A stretch of 64,000 bases of DNA from an uncultured Bacteriovoracaceae bacterium. Its GTDB lineage: Bacteria > Bdellovibrionota > Bacteriovoracia > Bacteriovoracales > Bacteriovoracaceae. This document shows positions 54,539 through 63,849 of the stretch, piece after piece. The stretch spans positions 60,951 to 124,950 of the forward strand of contig CALHBF010000016.1 in NCBI GenBank assembly GCA_937931205.1, written 5' to 3'. Under the pieces are notes generated by a model. It was not told the DNA's origin. It did not search any database and was given only the letters and a program-made list of their open reading frames with translations. The translations under genes were made by a program, and so were the position numbers. The first letter of the stretch is position 1. The number at the start of each line of letters is the position of its first letter.

Positions 54539-54994
54539 TTAAGCGTCTTGAACAGATCCGCCAGCTTTTTGAACTAATTCTAAAGCTTTAGCAGAGAACT
54601 TTTCAATACCTTTGAAGGTAAGAGCTTTATTAAAATCACCTTTTGCAAGGATTTTAATCGGAAGGTGCTTCTGAGCTCCGCTTAAGAAGCCTTTTTCGAT
54701 AAGAGTTTCGCGAGAAACTGCTTCTTTATCGAACTTCTCAGCAAGCTTTTCAAGGTTTACGATAGCGTAAACTGTTTTGAAAGCAGCATTCGAGAAACCA
54801 ACTTTTGGTAATCTTCTATAAAGTGGAGTTTGTCCACCCTCGTAACCAATACGGATACCGCCACCGTTACGAGCTTTTTGCCCTTTGTGCCCTTTACCAG
54901 CTTGCGTACCTTGACCAGAACCTTGTCCACGGCCGATACGCTTGATGTTTTTATGAGCGCCCTTTGGGCTTTTAAGATTTTTAAGAGTTAACAT
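54539..54994 (-). CDS. rplO: 50S ribosomal protein L15
   Basis: 151 residues. The glycine/arginine-rich N-terminal tail (KRIGRGQGSGQGTQAGKGHKGQKARNGG) threads into 23S rRNA; GFEGGQTPL-type motif seen as GYEGGQTPLYRRLPK. Between rpmD and secY as usual. Confidence 0.97.
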   Translation of the reverse strand: MLTLKNLKSPKGAHKNIKRIGRGQGSGQGTQAGKGHKGQKARNGGGIRIGYEGGQTPLYRRLPKVGFSNAAFKTVYAIVNLEKLAEKFDKEAVSRETLIEKGFLSGAQKHLPIKILAKGDFNKALTFKGIEKFSAKALELVQKAGGSVQDA

Positions 54995-55008
54995 GTAAAA
55001 CCTCTAAA

Positions 55009-55191
55009 TTATTTAACGATCTCGATCCACTGGATCATAGCTTTAATCATTCCACGAACTGCAGGAGTATTCTCAAGAGTTTTAGTGTGGTTAATTTTTC
55101 TAAGACCAAGACCTCTGATTGTTGCTTTTTGCTTATCAGTACAGCCAATAACGCTTCTTGTAAGTTTAATTGTAATTGTCTTGTTGCTCAT
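55009..55191 (-). CDS. rpmD: 50S ribosomal protein L30
   Basis: 60 residues, the short bacterial form: TITIKLTRSVIGCTDKQKATIRGLGLRKINHTKTLENTPAVRGMI. It lies between rpsE and rplO. Confidence 0.95.
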   Translation of the reverse strand: MSNKTITIKLTRSVIGCTDKQKATIRGLGLRKINHTKTLENTPAVRGMIKAMIQWIEIVK

Positions 55192-55199
55192 AATATTAC

Positions 55200-55808
55200 C
55201 TATTTAACCTTCGCCTTAAGACGTAGACCTTTAGTCTCTACACCACGCGCACGAGCAACTTCTTCAACTGAACGAAGACCTTCAAGAGCCTTGAAAGTAG
55301 CTTTTACGATGTTGTGTGGGTTAGATCCACGTACTGATTTAGTAAGAACGTTCTTAACACCAGCAAGCTCAAGGATTGAACGGCAAGCACCAGCTGCTTT
55401 AATCCCTGTACCTTCGCCGGCAGGCTTAAGAAGAACTTCTCCAGCTCCGAATAGTCCTAGAACTTCGTGAGGAATTGTTCCGTTCTCAATTGTTACGCTG
55501 ATCATTTTCTTAGAAGCTTTCATACCAGCTTTGCGAATTGCATCTGGTACTTCTTTTGCTTTACCAAGGCCATAACCTACGCGACCGTTTTTATCTCCAA
55601 CCACGATTAGAGCAGCGAAAGAGAAACGACGTCCACCCTTCACAACTTTAGCAACACGGTTAACAGCTACAACTCTTTCTTCTAATTCAGGTCCAATTGA
55701 TTCCTGAGCCGGCTTTTTTTCAGCTTTCGGAGCGCGTGGAGCTCTCTTTCCGCCTTTCTTATCGGCCTTCTCTTCAGTAACTTCTGTTGATTCAATATTT
55801 TCGCTCAT
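55200..55808 (-). CDS. rpsE: 30S ribosomal protein S5
   Basis: 202 residues. A charged N-terminal extension (~35 residues, Lys/Glu/Ala-rich: [21 protein letters not shown]) is longer than in E. coli. Then the core [54 protein letters not shown]. It is important for decoding fidelity at the mRNA entry. Confidence 0.97.
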   Translation of the reverse strand: MSENIESTEVTEEKADKKGGKRAPRAPKAEKKPAQESIGPELEERVVAVNRVAKVVKGGRRFSFAALIVVGDKNGRVGYGLGKAKEVPDAIRKAGMKASKKMISVTIENGTIPHEVLGLFGAGEVLLKPAGEGTGIKAAGACRSILELAGVKNVLTKSVRGSNPHNIVKATFKALEGLRSVEEVARARGVETKGLRLKAKVK

Positions 55809-55820
55809 AAAATCCCCTGA

Positions 55821-56195
55821 TTAGATTTGGATACCGTTTTCACGGATTGAGTCAGCAAGTGCTTTAATCACACCTGTATATTGCTTACCACTTCTGTCGA
55901 AAACTGCTTTCGCAACTTTATTTGACTTTAGTGAGTTAGCAACTGCTGCACCAACAAGTTTAGCACCTTCAGCATTTGCATGCTCAGCCACTTTACCTTT
56001 TCCGTATGTTTGTACAGAGAAGAGAGTTACTGACTTCGCATCATCAATTGCTTGAACACGAAGGTGTTTATTAGTTTTAGTTACACAAAGGCGTGGCTGT
56101 TCGCTTGTACCGATAACTTTTTTACGGATTGAAAGCTTACGGCGATATTCTTTTGCCTTTGATTCATTTTTAATTTTTGCGGCATTTTTTCTCAT
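55821..56195 (-). CDS. rplR: 50S ribosomal protein L18
   Basis: 124 residues. KVIGTSEQPRLCVTKTNKHLRVQAIDD and VAKAVFDRSGKQYTGVIKALADSIRENG are typical. It binds 5S rRNA with L5. Located between rplF and rpsE. Confidence 0.96.
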   Translation of the reverse strand: MRKNAAKIKNESKAKEYRRKLSIRKKVIGTSEQPRLCVTKTNKHLRVQAIDDAKSVTLFSVQTYGKGKVAEHANAEGAKLVGAAVANSLKSNKVAKAVFDRSGKQYTGVIKALADSIRENGIQI

Positions 56196-56205
56196 AATTC
56201 ACCTA

Positions 56206-56745
56206 TTACTTTTTCCCACCAGTTTTACCGGCTTTTCTGATGATTGTCTCATCAGTGTACTTAAGACCCTTACCTTTGTACGGCTCAGGCTCTCTGTAAG
56301 AGCGAACTTGAGCTGCAACAAACCCTACTAATTCTTTATCGCAACCAGTAAACTCGATAACGTTCTTGTTTACTTTAGCTTCGATACCTTTCGGTAGAGC
56401 GTATTCGATTGGGTGCGAGTATCCAAGGTTTAGAGTTAGTGTGCTACCTGCAACAGCAGCTTTGTAACCTACACCGTTGAACTCTAATGATTTAGTGAAA
56501 CCTGAAGTTACACCAGTAATCATGTTATTCAAAAGAGTACGAGAAAGACCCCACATAGCACGAGCTTCAGTAGACTCGTTAACAGGAGTTACGTTAATTG
56601 ACTTACCTTCTTGAGCGATCTTAACTTCATTTCTGAATGTATAAGAAAGCTGGCCTTTTGGACCTTTCACATCAACAGTTAGACCATTGATTTTCACTTC
56701 TACTTTATCAGGAATGCCTACAGGCATTTTTCCAATACGTGACAT
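56206..56745 (-). CDS. rplF: 50S ribosomal protein L6
   Basis: 179 residues, two-repeat fold: MSRIGKMPVGIPDKVEVKINGLTVDVKGPKGQL and the C-terminal EPYKGKGLKYTDETIIRKAGKTGGKK. It lies near the factor-binding site. spc-operon position. Confidence 0.97.
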   Translation of the reverse strand: MSRIGKMPVGIPDKVEVKINGLTVDVKGPKGQLSYTFRNEVKIAQEGKSINVTPVNESTEARAMWGLSRTLLNNMITGVTSGFTKSLEFNGVGYKAAVAGSTLTLNLGYSHPIEYALPKGIEAKVNKNVIEFTGCDKELVGFVAAQVRSYREPEPYKGKGLKYTDETIIRKAGKTGGKK

Positions 56746-56756
56746 AGTTCACCCCA

Positions 56757-57140
56757 TTACCAAACGTTACAAATAATTTCGCCACCAAGTTTTAGAGAGG
56801 CTGCTTTACGAGAAGAAATAATTCCCGCAGAAGTGGAAACAACTGAAACACCTAGTCCTGAAAGAACACGTGGCATTTCGCGGTAGCCTTTATAAATTCT
56901 AAGTCCTGGAGTTGAAACTCTTTTTAGACCAACAATAGCACCCTCTTTAAGACCAACACGGATTGTGATCTCAGATGGTGATTTCGCTGCGATTTTAAAT
57001 GATTTAATGTAGCCTTCTTCTTTAAGAATACGGCAAATGTTAGCTTTCATTTTGCTAGCAGGGATATCAACTTTATCAAGCCCAGCTTTATTAGCATTAC
57101 GAATTCTAGTTAGCATATCTGCGATAGGATCTGTCATCAT
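56757..57140 (-). CDS. rpsH: 30S ribosomal protein S8
   Basis: 127 residues: DPIADMLTRIRNANKAG at the start and GLGVSVVSTSAGIISSRKAASLKLGGEIICNVW at the end. In E. coli S8 is the autogenous repressor of the spc operon. Two consecutive ATG codons (57140 and 57137) make the exact start ambiguous. Confidence 0.97.
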   Translation of the reverse strand: MMTDPIADMLTRIRNANKAGLDKVDIPASKMKANICRILKEEGYIKSFKIAAKSPSEITIRVGLKEGAIVGLKRVSTPGLRIYKGYREMPRVLSGLGVSVVSTSAGIISSRKAASLKLGGEIICNVW

Positions 57141-57157
57141 AAATTATTTCCCTTTCC

Positions 57158-57463
57158 TTACCAGCTGGCCTTAGTTACACCAGGAATAAGACCATTATTC
57201 GCTAGTTCACGGAATTTGTTACGACATAGTTTGAAATCACGATAAACACCACGAGATCTTCCAGTTAATTCACAACGGTTGCGAACGCGGTTAGGGTTAC
57301 CGTTACGAGGAAGTTTTTGAAGCTTTGCGCGAGCTGCTTCTCTATCTTCTTCGCTTAGTTTCGGATCAATTGCTGCTGCTCTTAGAGCTGCTGCTTTTGG
57401 ACCATATTTTGAAGCTAATTTTTCTCTATTCTTGTTTTTTACAACAGCGCTTAGACGTGCCAT
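57158..57463 (-). CDS. rpsN: 30S ribosomal protein S14 (zinc-free long form)
   Basis: 101 residues. This is the long form without the two CxxC pairs of the short zinc version; it ends [40 protein letters not shown]. Located between rplE and rpsH. Confidence 0.96.
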   Translation of the reverse strand: MARLSAVVKNKNREKLASKYGPKAAALRAAAIDPKLSEEDREAARAKLQKLPRNGNPNRVRNRCELTGRSRGVYRDFKLCRNKFRELANNGLIPGVTKASW

Positions 57464-57474
57464 ATGTTCCTCTC

Positions 57475-58017
57475 TTATTTTTCTCTGAAAGGCATACCGA
57501 ACTGTCTTAGTAGTTCGCGGCCTTCTTCGTTGTTGGTAGCAGTAGTAACAAAGCTAATCCCCATACCACGAATCTTATCGATTTTATCGTAGTTGATTTC
57601 TGGGAAAATAATTTGCTCTTTAAGCCCCATTGTATAGTTACCTTTACCGTCAAAACCTTTTGGTGAAAGACCACGGAAGTCTTTTACGCGAGGAAGAGAG
57701 AGGTTAATTAAACGATCAAGGAATTCATACATTTGATCGCCACGAAGAGTAACGAAAGCACCAAGAGCTTGTCCTTGACGAAGCTTGAATGATGCAATTG
57801 ATTTCTTAGCGCGAGAAACAACTGGTTTTTGACCAGTTACTGCAGCTAGATCTTCAACGATTGAATCTACAATTTTACCGTTAGAAACAGCATCACGTGT
57901 AACACTGTTAACAATAATTTTTTCAAGCTTAGGGATTTGGTGAACGTTGGCGTAACCAAATTTATCTTGCATTTTTTTCTTTATCTCTGATTGATACAGA
58001 GCTTTTAAACGTGCCAT
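57475..58017 (-). CDS. rplE: 50S ribosomal protein L5
   Basis: 180 residues: [58 protein letters not shown], and the end FGMPFREK. It binds 5S rRNA and contacts P-site tRNA and S13. Confidence 0.97.
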   Translation of the reverse strand: MARLKALYQSEIKKKMQDKFGYANVHQIPKLEKIIVNSVTRDAVSNGKIVDSIVEDLAAVTGQKPVVSRAKKSIASFKLRQGQALGAFVTLRGDQMYEFLDRLINLSLPRVKDFRGLSPKGFDGKGNYTMGLKEQIIFPEINYDKIDKIRGMGISFVTTATNNEEGRELLRQFGMPFREK

Positions 58018-58033
58018 ATAACTTTACCTCAGA

Positions 58034-58345
58034 TTATTTGATTTCTGTGTTAGACTTAACAGCAAATCTGGTGTTCTTATCACCTGTCTTTACAATTTTA
58101 ACTCTTGTTGGCTTACCACTCTTCGGATCTAGAAGAGAGACGTTAGAGATATGGACTGCTTTCTCCATATCAACGATTCCACCTTGAGCATTTGCTTGGT
58201 TTGGACGGATTGCTTTTTTAACAATGTTTACGCCTTCAACTACAACACGATTTGTTTTGAAATTGATAGACTTGATCTTTCCTTGCTTGCCTTTATCTTT
58301 ACCGGCAAGAACTTGTACCAGATCGTTTACTTTAAGCTTTTGCAT
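58034..58345 (-). CDS. rplX: 50S ribosomal protein L24
   Basis: 103 residues with an N-terminal KOW motif (NDLVQVLAGKDKGKQGKIKSI) and KKAIRPNQANAQGGIVDMEKAVHISNVSL. An early assembly protein of the large subunit, between rplN and rplE. Confidence 0.97.
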   Translation of the reverse strand: MQKLKVNDLVQVLAGKDKGKQGKIKSINFKTNRVVVEGVNIVKKAIRPNQANAQGGIVDMEKAVHISNVSLLDPKSGKPTRVKIVKTGDKNTRFAVKSNTEIK

Positions 58346-58368
58346 ATTCTCCTCACTTTACACGCTGA

Positions 58369-58737
58369 TTAGAGCACTTCAGGAGCAAGAGAACAGATTT
58401 TAGAGAAATTTTTGTTTCTCAACTCTCTTGCTACTGGCCCGAAAATACGTGTACCTACTGGCTCATTATTGTTGTTGATAATAACAACACTGTTTGTATC
58501 GAAATTAATGTAAGAACCGTCTTCGCGACGAACTGGATATACAGTACGAACGATTACAGCTTTCTTAACATCACCTTTTTTAACTTTACCGCCAGAAATT
58601 GCAGTTTGTACTGCTACAACGATAACGTCACCAAGGTTCGCACTCATATGCTTAGATCCACCTAGAACCTTGATACATTGTACTGTCTTGGCTCCAGAGT
58701 TATCAGCAACATCTAAAATAGTTTGTTGTTGGATCAT
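58369..58737 (-). CDS. rplN: 50S ribosomal protein L14
   Basis: 122 residues: [78 protein letters not shown]. Highly conserved subunit-bridge protein. Confidence 0.97.
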   Translation of the reverse strand: MIQQQTILDVADNSGAKTVQCIKVLGGSKHMSANLGDVIVVAVQTAISGGKVKKGDVKKAVIVRTVYPVRREDGSYINFDTNSVVIINNNNEPVGTRIFGPVARELRNKNFSKICSLAPEVL

Positions 58738-58748
58738 AAATTACTCCA

Positions 58749-58994
58749 TTACTTCTGAATAGAAACAAGTTCCCATCTCTTAAGAGCAGAGTGAGGTCTT
58801 GATTCGATAATAGTAACAACGTCACCTTCAGATGCTTGCTCATTTTCATCATGAGCGTGATACTTCTTCGACTTTGTTACGAACTTGTTATACTTAGGGT
58901 GCATCATTTTACGCTCAACACGAACAACAATTGTCTTGTTTGTTTTGTCGCTTACTACTACACCTGAAAGTGTTCTTTTAAAATTTGTACTCAT
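58749..58994 (-). CDS. rpsQ: 30S ribosomal protein S17
   Basis: 81 residues, OB-fold: [45 protein letters not shown] primary 16S rRNA binder, between rpmC and rplN. Confidence 0.96.
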   Translation of the reverse strand: MSTNFKRTLSGVVVSDKTNKTIVVRVERKMMHPKYNKFVTKSKKYHAHDENEQASEGDVVTIIESRPHSALKRWELVSIQK

Positions 58995-59004
58995 ACTTCA
59001 CCCA

Positions 59005-59193
59005 TTATTTTCTAGCGTTTAAAGAAGTTAGAAGACGAGCAATGTCTTTCTTAATCTCTTTCACAAGGTGTGGTTTATCACTACCTGTTGTGAACTTGTT
59101 GAACTTTGAATTAAAAAGTTCAGATTTAAGAGTTGCCACTTTCTCGACAATTTCTTTTTCGCTTAGCTTGGAAATTTCGCTGGTTTTTAACAT
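59005..59193 (-). CDS. rpmC: 50S ribosomal protein L29
   Basis: 62 residues, two-helix protein: [36 protein letters not shown], ending [13 protein letters not shown]. It lies at the tunnel exit next to L23. Confidence 0.95.
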   Translation of the reverse strand: MLKTSEISKLSEKEIVEKVATLKSELFNSKFNKFTTGSDKPHLVKEIKKDIARLLTSLNARK

Positions 59194-59217
59194 AACTACC
59201 TCTACTAATCCAGTTTA

Positions 59218-59661
59218 TTATTCAGCTGTTTCTACAGCTGCAGAAGAATCTAGACCGTCTTTACGTACGATTTTCGTTCTAACTGGAAGTTTATATTTAG
59301 CTAATCTAAGAGCTGCTTCAGCAGTTGCTTTATCCACTCCGCCTACTTCAAATAGGATACGGCCTGGTTTTACTACAGCAACCCACTCCTCTGGAGATCC
59401 TTTACCTTTACCCATACGAACCTCTGCTGGTTTTTTAGAGAGAGTCTTATCAGGGAAGATTTTGATCCACATGTTACCGCCTCTCTTCGTCTCACGAGAG
59501 ATAGCAATACGAGCAGCTTCAATCTGACGGTTAGTGATGTAACCACAAGAAAGAGCTTGTAGTCCAAATTCACCAAACGTAAGTGTATTTCCTGTGTGTG
59601 CAGCACCAGTCATACGACCTTTCTGCATCTTTCTATGTTTTACACGTTTAGGACTTAACAT
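59218..59661 (-). CDS. rplP: 50S ribosomal protein L16
   Basis: 147 residues: [37 protein letters not shown] and [25 protein letters not shown]. Contacts A-site tRNA. The C-terminus is slightly extended ([16 protein letters not shown]). Confidence 0.97.
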   Translation of the reverse strand: MLSPKRVKHRKMQKGRMTGAAHTGNTLTFGEFGLQALSCGYITNRQIEAARIAISRETKRGGNMWIKIFPDKTLSKKPAEVRMGKGKGSPEEWVAVVKPGRILFEVGGVDKATAEAALRLAKYKLPVRTKIVRKDGLDSSAAVETAE

Positions 59662-59681
59662 TTAATACCTCTAAGTATTTA

Positions 59682-60308
59682 TTATTTATAAATTTCGCCT
59701 TTATATACCCATACTTTCACGCCAATGATACCGTAAGTAGTCTTGGCAGTTGCTGTATTGTAATCAATATCAGCACGAAGTGTGTGTAGAGGTACTTTCT
59801 TTTCAGCGTAACCTTCTGTACGAGCGATCTCAGCTCCGCCTAAACGGCCTGAACACTTAACTTTGATCCCTTTAACACCAGATCTGAAAGCTGAAGTCAT
59901 CACTTTTTTCATTGCTCTACGGAAAGCTACACGCTTCTCAAGTTGTTGAGCGATGTTTTCAGCAATTAGTTTTGCTTCTGCATCTGGACGCTTTACCTCA
60001 GCGATATTAAAAAATAAAGGGCAGTTAGTAATTTTTTTAAGGTCATTACGAATTTTTTCGATTCCTGTACCTTTTTTACCAATCGCTACACCTGGCTTTG
60101 CCGAGTAAACAGTAACTTTTACTTGGTCAGCAGTTCTTGTGATTTCAGTCTTAGCGATAGCTGCTTGTGAAAGCTCAGTATCGATATAGTTTCTGATCGC
60201 AAGATCTTGTTGGAAAATATTTGCGTAATTATTCTTTACGTACCAGTTAGAGTGCCATCCTTTGATGTAACCTAATCTAAAGCCGTATGGATTAACCTTT
60301 TGTCCCAT
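59682..60308 (-). CDS. rpsC: 30S ribosomal protein S3
   Basis: 208 residues: [24 protein letters not shown], the KH domain ([26 protein letters not shown]), and the C-terminal [44 protein letters not shown]. At the mRNA entry channel. Confidence 0.97.
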   Translation of the reverse strand: MGQKVNPYGFRLGYIKGWHSNWYVKNNYANIFQQDLAIRNYIDTELSQAAIAKTEITRTADQVKVTVYSAKPGVAIGKKGTGIEKIRNDLKKITNCPLFFNIAEVKRPDAEAKLIAENIAQQLEKRVAFRRAMKKVMTSAFRSGVKGIKVKCSGRLGGAEIARTEGYAEKKVPLHTLRADIDYNTATAKTTYGIIGVKVWVYKGEIYK

Positions 60309-60323
60309 TAGTCGTTCCCCTGA

Positions 60324-60656
60324 TTAAGCTTCTTTAAGCGCTAAAGTGATATAACTAGTTCTCTTGTTGATACGGTACGCACGGCCTTGAGCTCTCGGCA
60401 TAATGCGCTTTAAAGTTGGACCTTCGTCTACTTTAACCATTTCGATTACAAGATTATCTAGATCATACTTCTTTGACTCTGAAGCAATCGCTAGACCACT
60501 GTTAATTAGTTTCGTAACTAGAACTGCTGTTTCTTTCTTTTCGCAGTAACGAAGAATGCGAAGAGCTTCTTCAACTTTCTTTCTGCGAATTAGATCAACA
60601 ACTTGTCTAACCTTACGTGCTGATGTTCCTACGTTATTATTTTTAACGACGATCAT
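60324..60656 (-). CDS. rplV: 50S ribosomal protein L22
   Basis: 110 residues: VGTSARKVRQVVDLIRRKKVEEALRILRYCEKK and the tunnel beta-hairpin region EGPTLKRIMPRAQGRAYRINKRTSYITLALKE. Its loop lines the exit tunnel. Confidence 0.97.
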   Translation of the reverse strand: MIVVKNNNVGTSARKVRQVVDLIRRKKVEEALRILRYCEKKETAVLVTKLINSGLAIASESKKYDLDNLVIEMVKVDEGPTLKRIMPRAQGRAYRINKRTSYITLALKEA

Positions 60657-60666
60657 ACCTTACCTC

Positions 60667-60936
60667 TTACTTCTTCTTGTCAGAGTGGCCAGTGAATGTG
60701 CGAGTAATTGAAAACTCACCAAACTTATGCCCGACCATGTTATCAGTCACGTATACTGGAATAAACTTTTTACCGTTGTGAACAGCAAAAGTTAAACCGA
60801 TAAAGTCAGGAACGATCGTTGAACGTCTTGACCATGTTTTAATGACTGTATTGCCTTTAGTATTTTTCTTGGCCTCTTCTGCTTTTTTGTAGAGATAGTT
60901 ATCTACAAAAGGACCTTTTTTAATTGAGCGTGCCAT
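60667..60936 (-). CDS. rpsS: 30S ribosomal protein S19
   Basis: 89 residues: [75 protein letters not shown]. Small-subunit head protein, 2 bp after rplB. Confidence 0.97.
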   Translation of the reverse strand: MARSIKKGPFVDNYLYKKAEEAKKNTKGNTVIKTWSRRSTIVPDFIGLTFAVHNGKKFIPVYVTDNMVGHKFGEFSITRTFTGHSDKKK

Positions 60937-60938
60937 TG

Positions 60939-61766
60939 TTACTTACCTCTTCTCTTAACGATGAACTTGGTAGTTCTCTTGTTCTTACGTGTCTTATATC
61001 CACGAGTTGGTTTACCCCAAGGAGATACCGGGTGACGTCCACCAGAAGTACGACCTTCACCACCACCATGCGGGTGATCAACCGGGTTCATAACAACACC
61101 GCGAACAGTTGGACGGATACCACGATGACGATTAAGACCGGCTTTACCGATGTTCTCAAGCTCGTGCTCGATCTTACCAACTTGACCGATTGTCGCGCGA
61201 CAGTTTGACTTAACTTTTCTTAGCTCGCCAGATGGAAGACGAAGAAGAGCGTACTCACCTTCTTTAGCCATAAGCTGAGCGTAAGCACCTGCTGAACGGG
61301 CCATTTGACCACCAGCATTTGGGCTAAGTTCAACGTTGTGTACAAGAGTACCAATTGGAATATCTTTTAGAAGCTTAGTGTTACCAGCTTTGATATCTGC
61401 TGAATCTGAAGAGATAACAACATCACCAACTTTAAGACCAACTGGAGCTAAAATATAAGATTTTAGTCCGTCAGCATAAACAACTAGAGCAATGTGACAT
61501 GTTCTGTTTGGATCATGCTCAATTGATTTAACTGTTGCTGGAATATCTAGTTTATTTCTTTTGAAATCTACTAGACGGTATTTTTGCTTAGCTCCGCCAC
61601 CGATATGTCTTGTAGTGATCTTACCGTGTGTGTTACGTCCACCATGCTTCTTAAGAGGAGCAAGAAGTGACTTCTCAGGAGCTACACCTTTCGTAATATC
61701 TCCAACAGCAACTACTTTTTCACGTTGAGATGGAGTAATGGGTCTGAATTTTTTTAAATTTGCCAT
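60939..61766 (-). CDS. rplB: 50S ribosomal protein L2
   Basis: 275 residues: [34 protein letters not shown] and the peptidyl-transferase-region signature [42 protein letters not shown]. Essential for subunit joining. Confidence 0.98.
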   Translation of the reverse strand: MANLKKFRPITPSQREKVVAVGDITKGVAPEKSLLAPLKKHGGRNTHGKITTRHIGGGAKQKYRLVDFKRNKLDIPATVKSIEHDPNRTCHIALVVYADGLKSYILAPVGLKVGDVVISSDSADIKAGNTKLLKDIPIGTLVHNVELSPNAGGQMARSAGAYAQLMAKEGEYALLRLPSGELRKVKSNCRATIGQVGKIEHELENIGKAGLNRHRGIRPTVRGVVMNPVDHPHGGGEGRTSGGRHPVSPWGKPTRGYKTRKNKRTTKFIVKRRGK

Positions 61767-61783
61767 ATCTTTAGCCCTTTACC

Positions 61784-62074
61784 TTATATGCCCTTGAAGA
61801 ATTCAATCTTCTGGCCTTCTTGAAGCTCGACATATGCTTTTTTCTGAGCAGAAGTTTTTTTGAAACTCTTGCCAGCGCGCTTCTTTTTACCAGGAAGAAC
61901 TGAAGTGTGAACGCCAACAACTTTTACGTCGAAGTACTTTTCAACAGCATTCTTAATTTGGTTTTTATTAGCTTTAACGTTAACAACAAAAGCGTAACGA
62001 TTGAAAGCTTCAGTAAATTGTGATGTTTTTTCCGTTAATAACGGCTTAATCAATACATTTTCTAGACCTAACAT
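61784..62074 (-). CDS. rplW: 50S ribosomal protein L23
   Basis: 96 residues: LIKPLLTEKTSQFTEAFNRYAFVVNVKANKNQIKNAVEKYFDVKVVGVHT. Docking site for SRP and trigger factor at the tunnel exit. Confidence 0.97.
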   Translation of the reverse strand: MLGLENVLIKPLLTEKTSQFTEAFNRYAFVVNVKANKNQIKNAVEKYFDVKVVGVHTSVLPGKKKRAGKSFKKTSAQKKAYVELQEGQKIEFFKGI

Positions 62075-62075
62075 C

Positions 62076-62693
62076 TTACACCAGCCTGCTTAATAATTTT
62101 TCGAAAGCACCTTTCTCGATGATTAGGTTTTCGAACTTAATAGCTTCGTAAACGCTAAATCCATCTACTGGAGCAACTTTTGCTCTTTCAAGGTTTCTTA
62201 CGGCACGGTTAACAACTTCATTGTTCTCAGCAGTAATTACAAGAGCCGGTAGAAGGTTTCTTGCAGTTAGAGTTGCGAACATATCTTTTGTTTTACCGTT
62301 AGATTCGATTTTTTCTACAATGTGAAGTTTTCCAGCTTGGTGCTTATCTGCAAGAACAGATTTAATAGCATTAAGCATAACTTTTTTATTCACTTTTTGA
62401 GTGTAGTCTCTTGGAGTTGGACCGAAAACAGTACCACCACCAGGCATTAGAGGAGAACGCTTAGAACCTTGACGAGCGTTACCTGTACCTTTTTGTTTGA
62501 AAGGCTTCTTACCACCACCAGAAACAAGAGCCTTGTTCTTAGTAGCTGCTGTACCTTGACGGCGACCAGCAAGAGTAGCTTTAACAACTTGGTGAACTAC
62601 TGCTCCGTTGATTGTTTCAACAGAGAAATCAGCGTTAACTTTAAGAGAGTTTGATTTTTCAAATTTTGAGTTTAATACATTTAATTCAGTCAT
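62076..62693 (-). CDS. rplD: 50S ribosomal protein L4
   Basis: 205 residues: VKATLAGRRQGTAATKNKALVSGGGKKPFKQKGTGNARQGSKRSPLMPGGGTVFGPTPRDY, the extended loop that lines the tunnel. In E. coli L4 also represses its own S10 operon. Confidence 0.97.
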   Translation of the reverse strand: MTELNVLNSKFEKSNSLKVNADFSVETINGAVVHQVVKATLAGRRQGTAATKNKALVSGGGKKPFKQKGTGNARQGSKRSPLMPGGGTVFGPTPRDYTQKVNKKVMLNAIKSVLADKHQAGKLHIVEKIESNGKTKDMFATLTARNLLPALVITAENNEVVNRAVRNLERAKVAPVDGFSVYEAIKFENLIIEKGAFEKLLSRLV

Positions 62694-62707
62694 AAATTAC
62701 TCCCCCC

Positions 62708-63361
62708 TTACGCTTTCTTCACAGATTTCGCGATTTTTACGAAATCGTTCTTAGCGCCAGGGATTGAACCTTTAAGTAGCATGTATCCTGCTTCAAGGTT
62801 TACTTCTACAACTTGAACGTTTTGAACAGTTGTAGTTTCTTGACCTAGGTGACCAGGCATTTTCTTTTCTTTCCAAACGCGAGCTGGAGTAGCACGACAT
62901 CCGATAGAACCCACACGACGGTGGAAGTGTGAACCGTGAGAAGCTGGACCACCTTGGAAATTGTAACGCTTCATAACACCAGCGAAACCTTTACCTTTTG
63001 ATTGGCCAGTTACATCAACGTAAGATGCTACTGCGAATTGATCAACAGAAGTCTCTTTTCCAAGAGCTGCTGAATCAACATCTGAAACCTTAATTTCAGC
63101 ATACTCAGAGAAAGTTTTCTCGATGTTTGCTTTTTTAAGGTGACCCTTAACAGGAGACGTAACAAGTGACTCTCTCTTTTCATTGAAAGCAACTTGGTAA
63201 GCTGAATAGCCGTCCTTGTCTTGGGTTTTAACTTGAGAAACAACGTTCGGAATTAGTTTTACTACAGTGACAGGAACGTGGTTACCGTTCTGATCAAAGA
63301 TTCTGGTCATGCCAGCTTTAACTCCGTAAAAAGCAGGCAGACTTAACTTAGCGTCTGACAT
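62708..63361 (-). CDS. rplC: 50S ribosomal protein L3
   Basis: 217 residues: FYGVKAGMTRIFDQNGNHVPVTVVKLIPNVVSQVKT, then the central loop GQSKGKGFAGVMKRYNFQGGPASHGSHFHRRVGSIGCRATPARVWKEKKMPGHLGQETTTVQN. A hairpin at 63374-63396 and GGAGGG precede the ATG; 90 bp separate it from rpsJ. Confidence 0.97.
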   Translation of the reverse strand: MSDAKLSLPAFYGVKAGMTRIFDQNGNHVPVTVVKLIPNVVSQVKTQDKDGYSAYQVAFNEKRESLVTSPVKGHLKKANIEKTFSEYAEIKVSDVDSAALGKETSVDQFAVASYVDVTGQSKGKGFAGVMKRYNFQGGPASHGSHFHRRVGSIGCRATPARVWKEKKMPGHLGQETTTVQNVQVVEVNLEAGYMLLKGSIPGAKNDFVKIAKSVKKA

Positions 63362-63373
63362 TCGCCCTCCACA

Positions 63374-63396
63374 GCATCACCCTCTCACAGGGATGC
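63374..63396 (-). promoter_or_regulatory. Hairpin just upstream of rplC
   Basis: On the transcript GCAUC-CCU pairs with AGG-GU-GAUGC around a GUGAG loop (8 pairs, 2-base bulge). It ends about 4 bases before the GGAGGG ribosome site of rplC. Possible translational control element; unproven. Confidence 0.4.
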
Positions 63397-63451
63397 ATTC
63401 ATGGTTAATAAAAAAAACTATATAACAAATAAAAAGCGTTGAAGCTTTATA

Positions 63452-63760
63452 CTAGTACTTGATCTCTACGTCAACACCAGCAGATAGATCTAGCTTCATA
63501 AGGCTATCAACAGTCTGTTGAGTTGGCTCAACGATATCGATTAGACGCTTATGAGTTCTCATTTCGAACTGCTCACGCGATTTTTTATCGATGTGCGGTG
63601 AACGAAGAACTGTATAACGGTTGATTTCAGTTGGAAGAGGAACTGGTCCAGCTACTCTCGCACCTGTATTTTTAGCAGTTTGTACAATTTCTTGAACAGA
63701 AGCATCAAGAATATTGTAGTCATAAGCACGTAGCTTAATTCTAAGTTTGTTGGCCTTCAT
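63452..63760 (-). CDS. rpsJ: 30S ribosomal protein S10
   Basis: 102 residues: [73 protein letters not shown]. Also known as NusE in antitermination. First gene of the S10 cluster; ribosome site GGAG. A terminator stands 34 bp upstream, so it needs its own promoter or read-through from tuf. Confidence 0.97.
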   Translation of the reverse strand: MKANKLRIKLRAYDYNILDASVQEIVQTAKNTGARVAGPVPLPTEINRYTVLRSPHIDKKSREQFEMRTHKRLIDIVEPTQQTVDSLMKLDLSAGVDVEIKY

Positions 63761-63793
63761 GAAATCTCCAAAAAAATATTTTTGTCAAATTAG

Positions 63794-63824
63794 AAAAAGA
63801 ATGGGCCTTTGTAAAGCCCATTCT
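63794..63824 (-). terminator. Rho-independent terminator after tuf
   Basis: AGAATGGGC and GCCCATTCT (9 bp, 9-base loop) are followed on the minus strand by TTTTT, 26 bp past the tuf stop. It separates tuf from rpsJ transcription at least partly. Confidence 0.8.
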
Positions 63825-63849
63825 GTAAGAATTTTGACGTTTTTCTTAA

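Noticed and set aside
55087..55470. Plus-strand frame of 127 codons over rpmD/rpsE
   Set aside because: Antisense to two conserved ribosomal protein genes.
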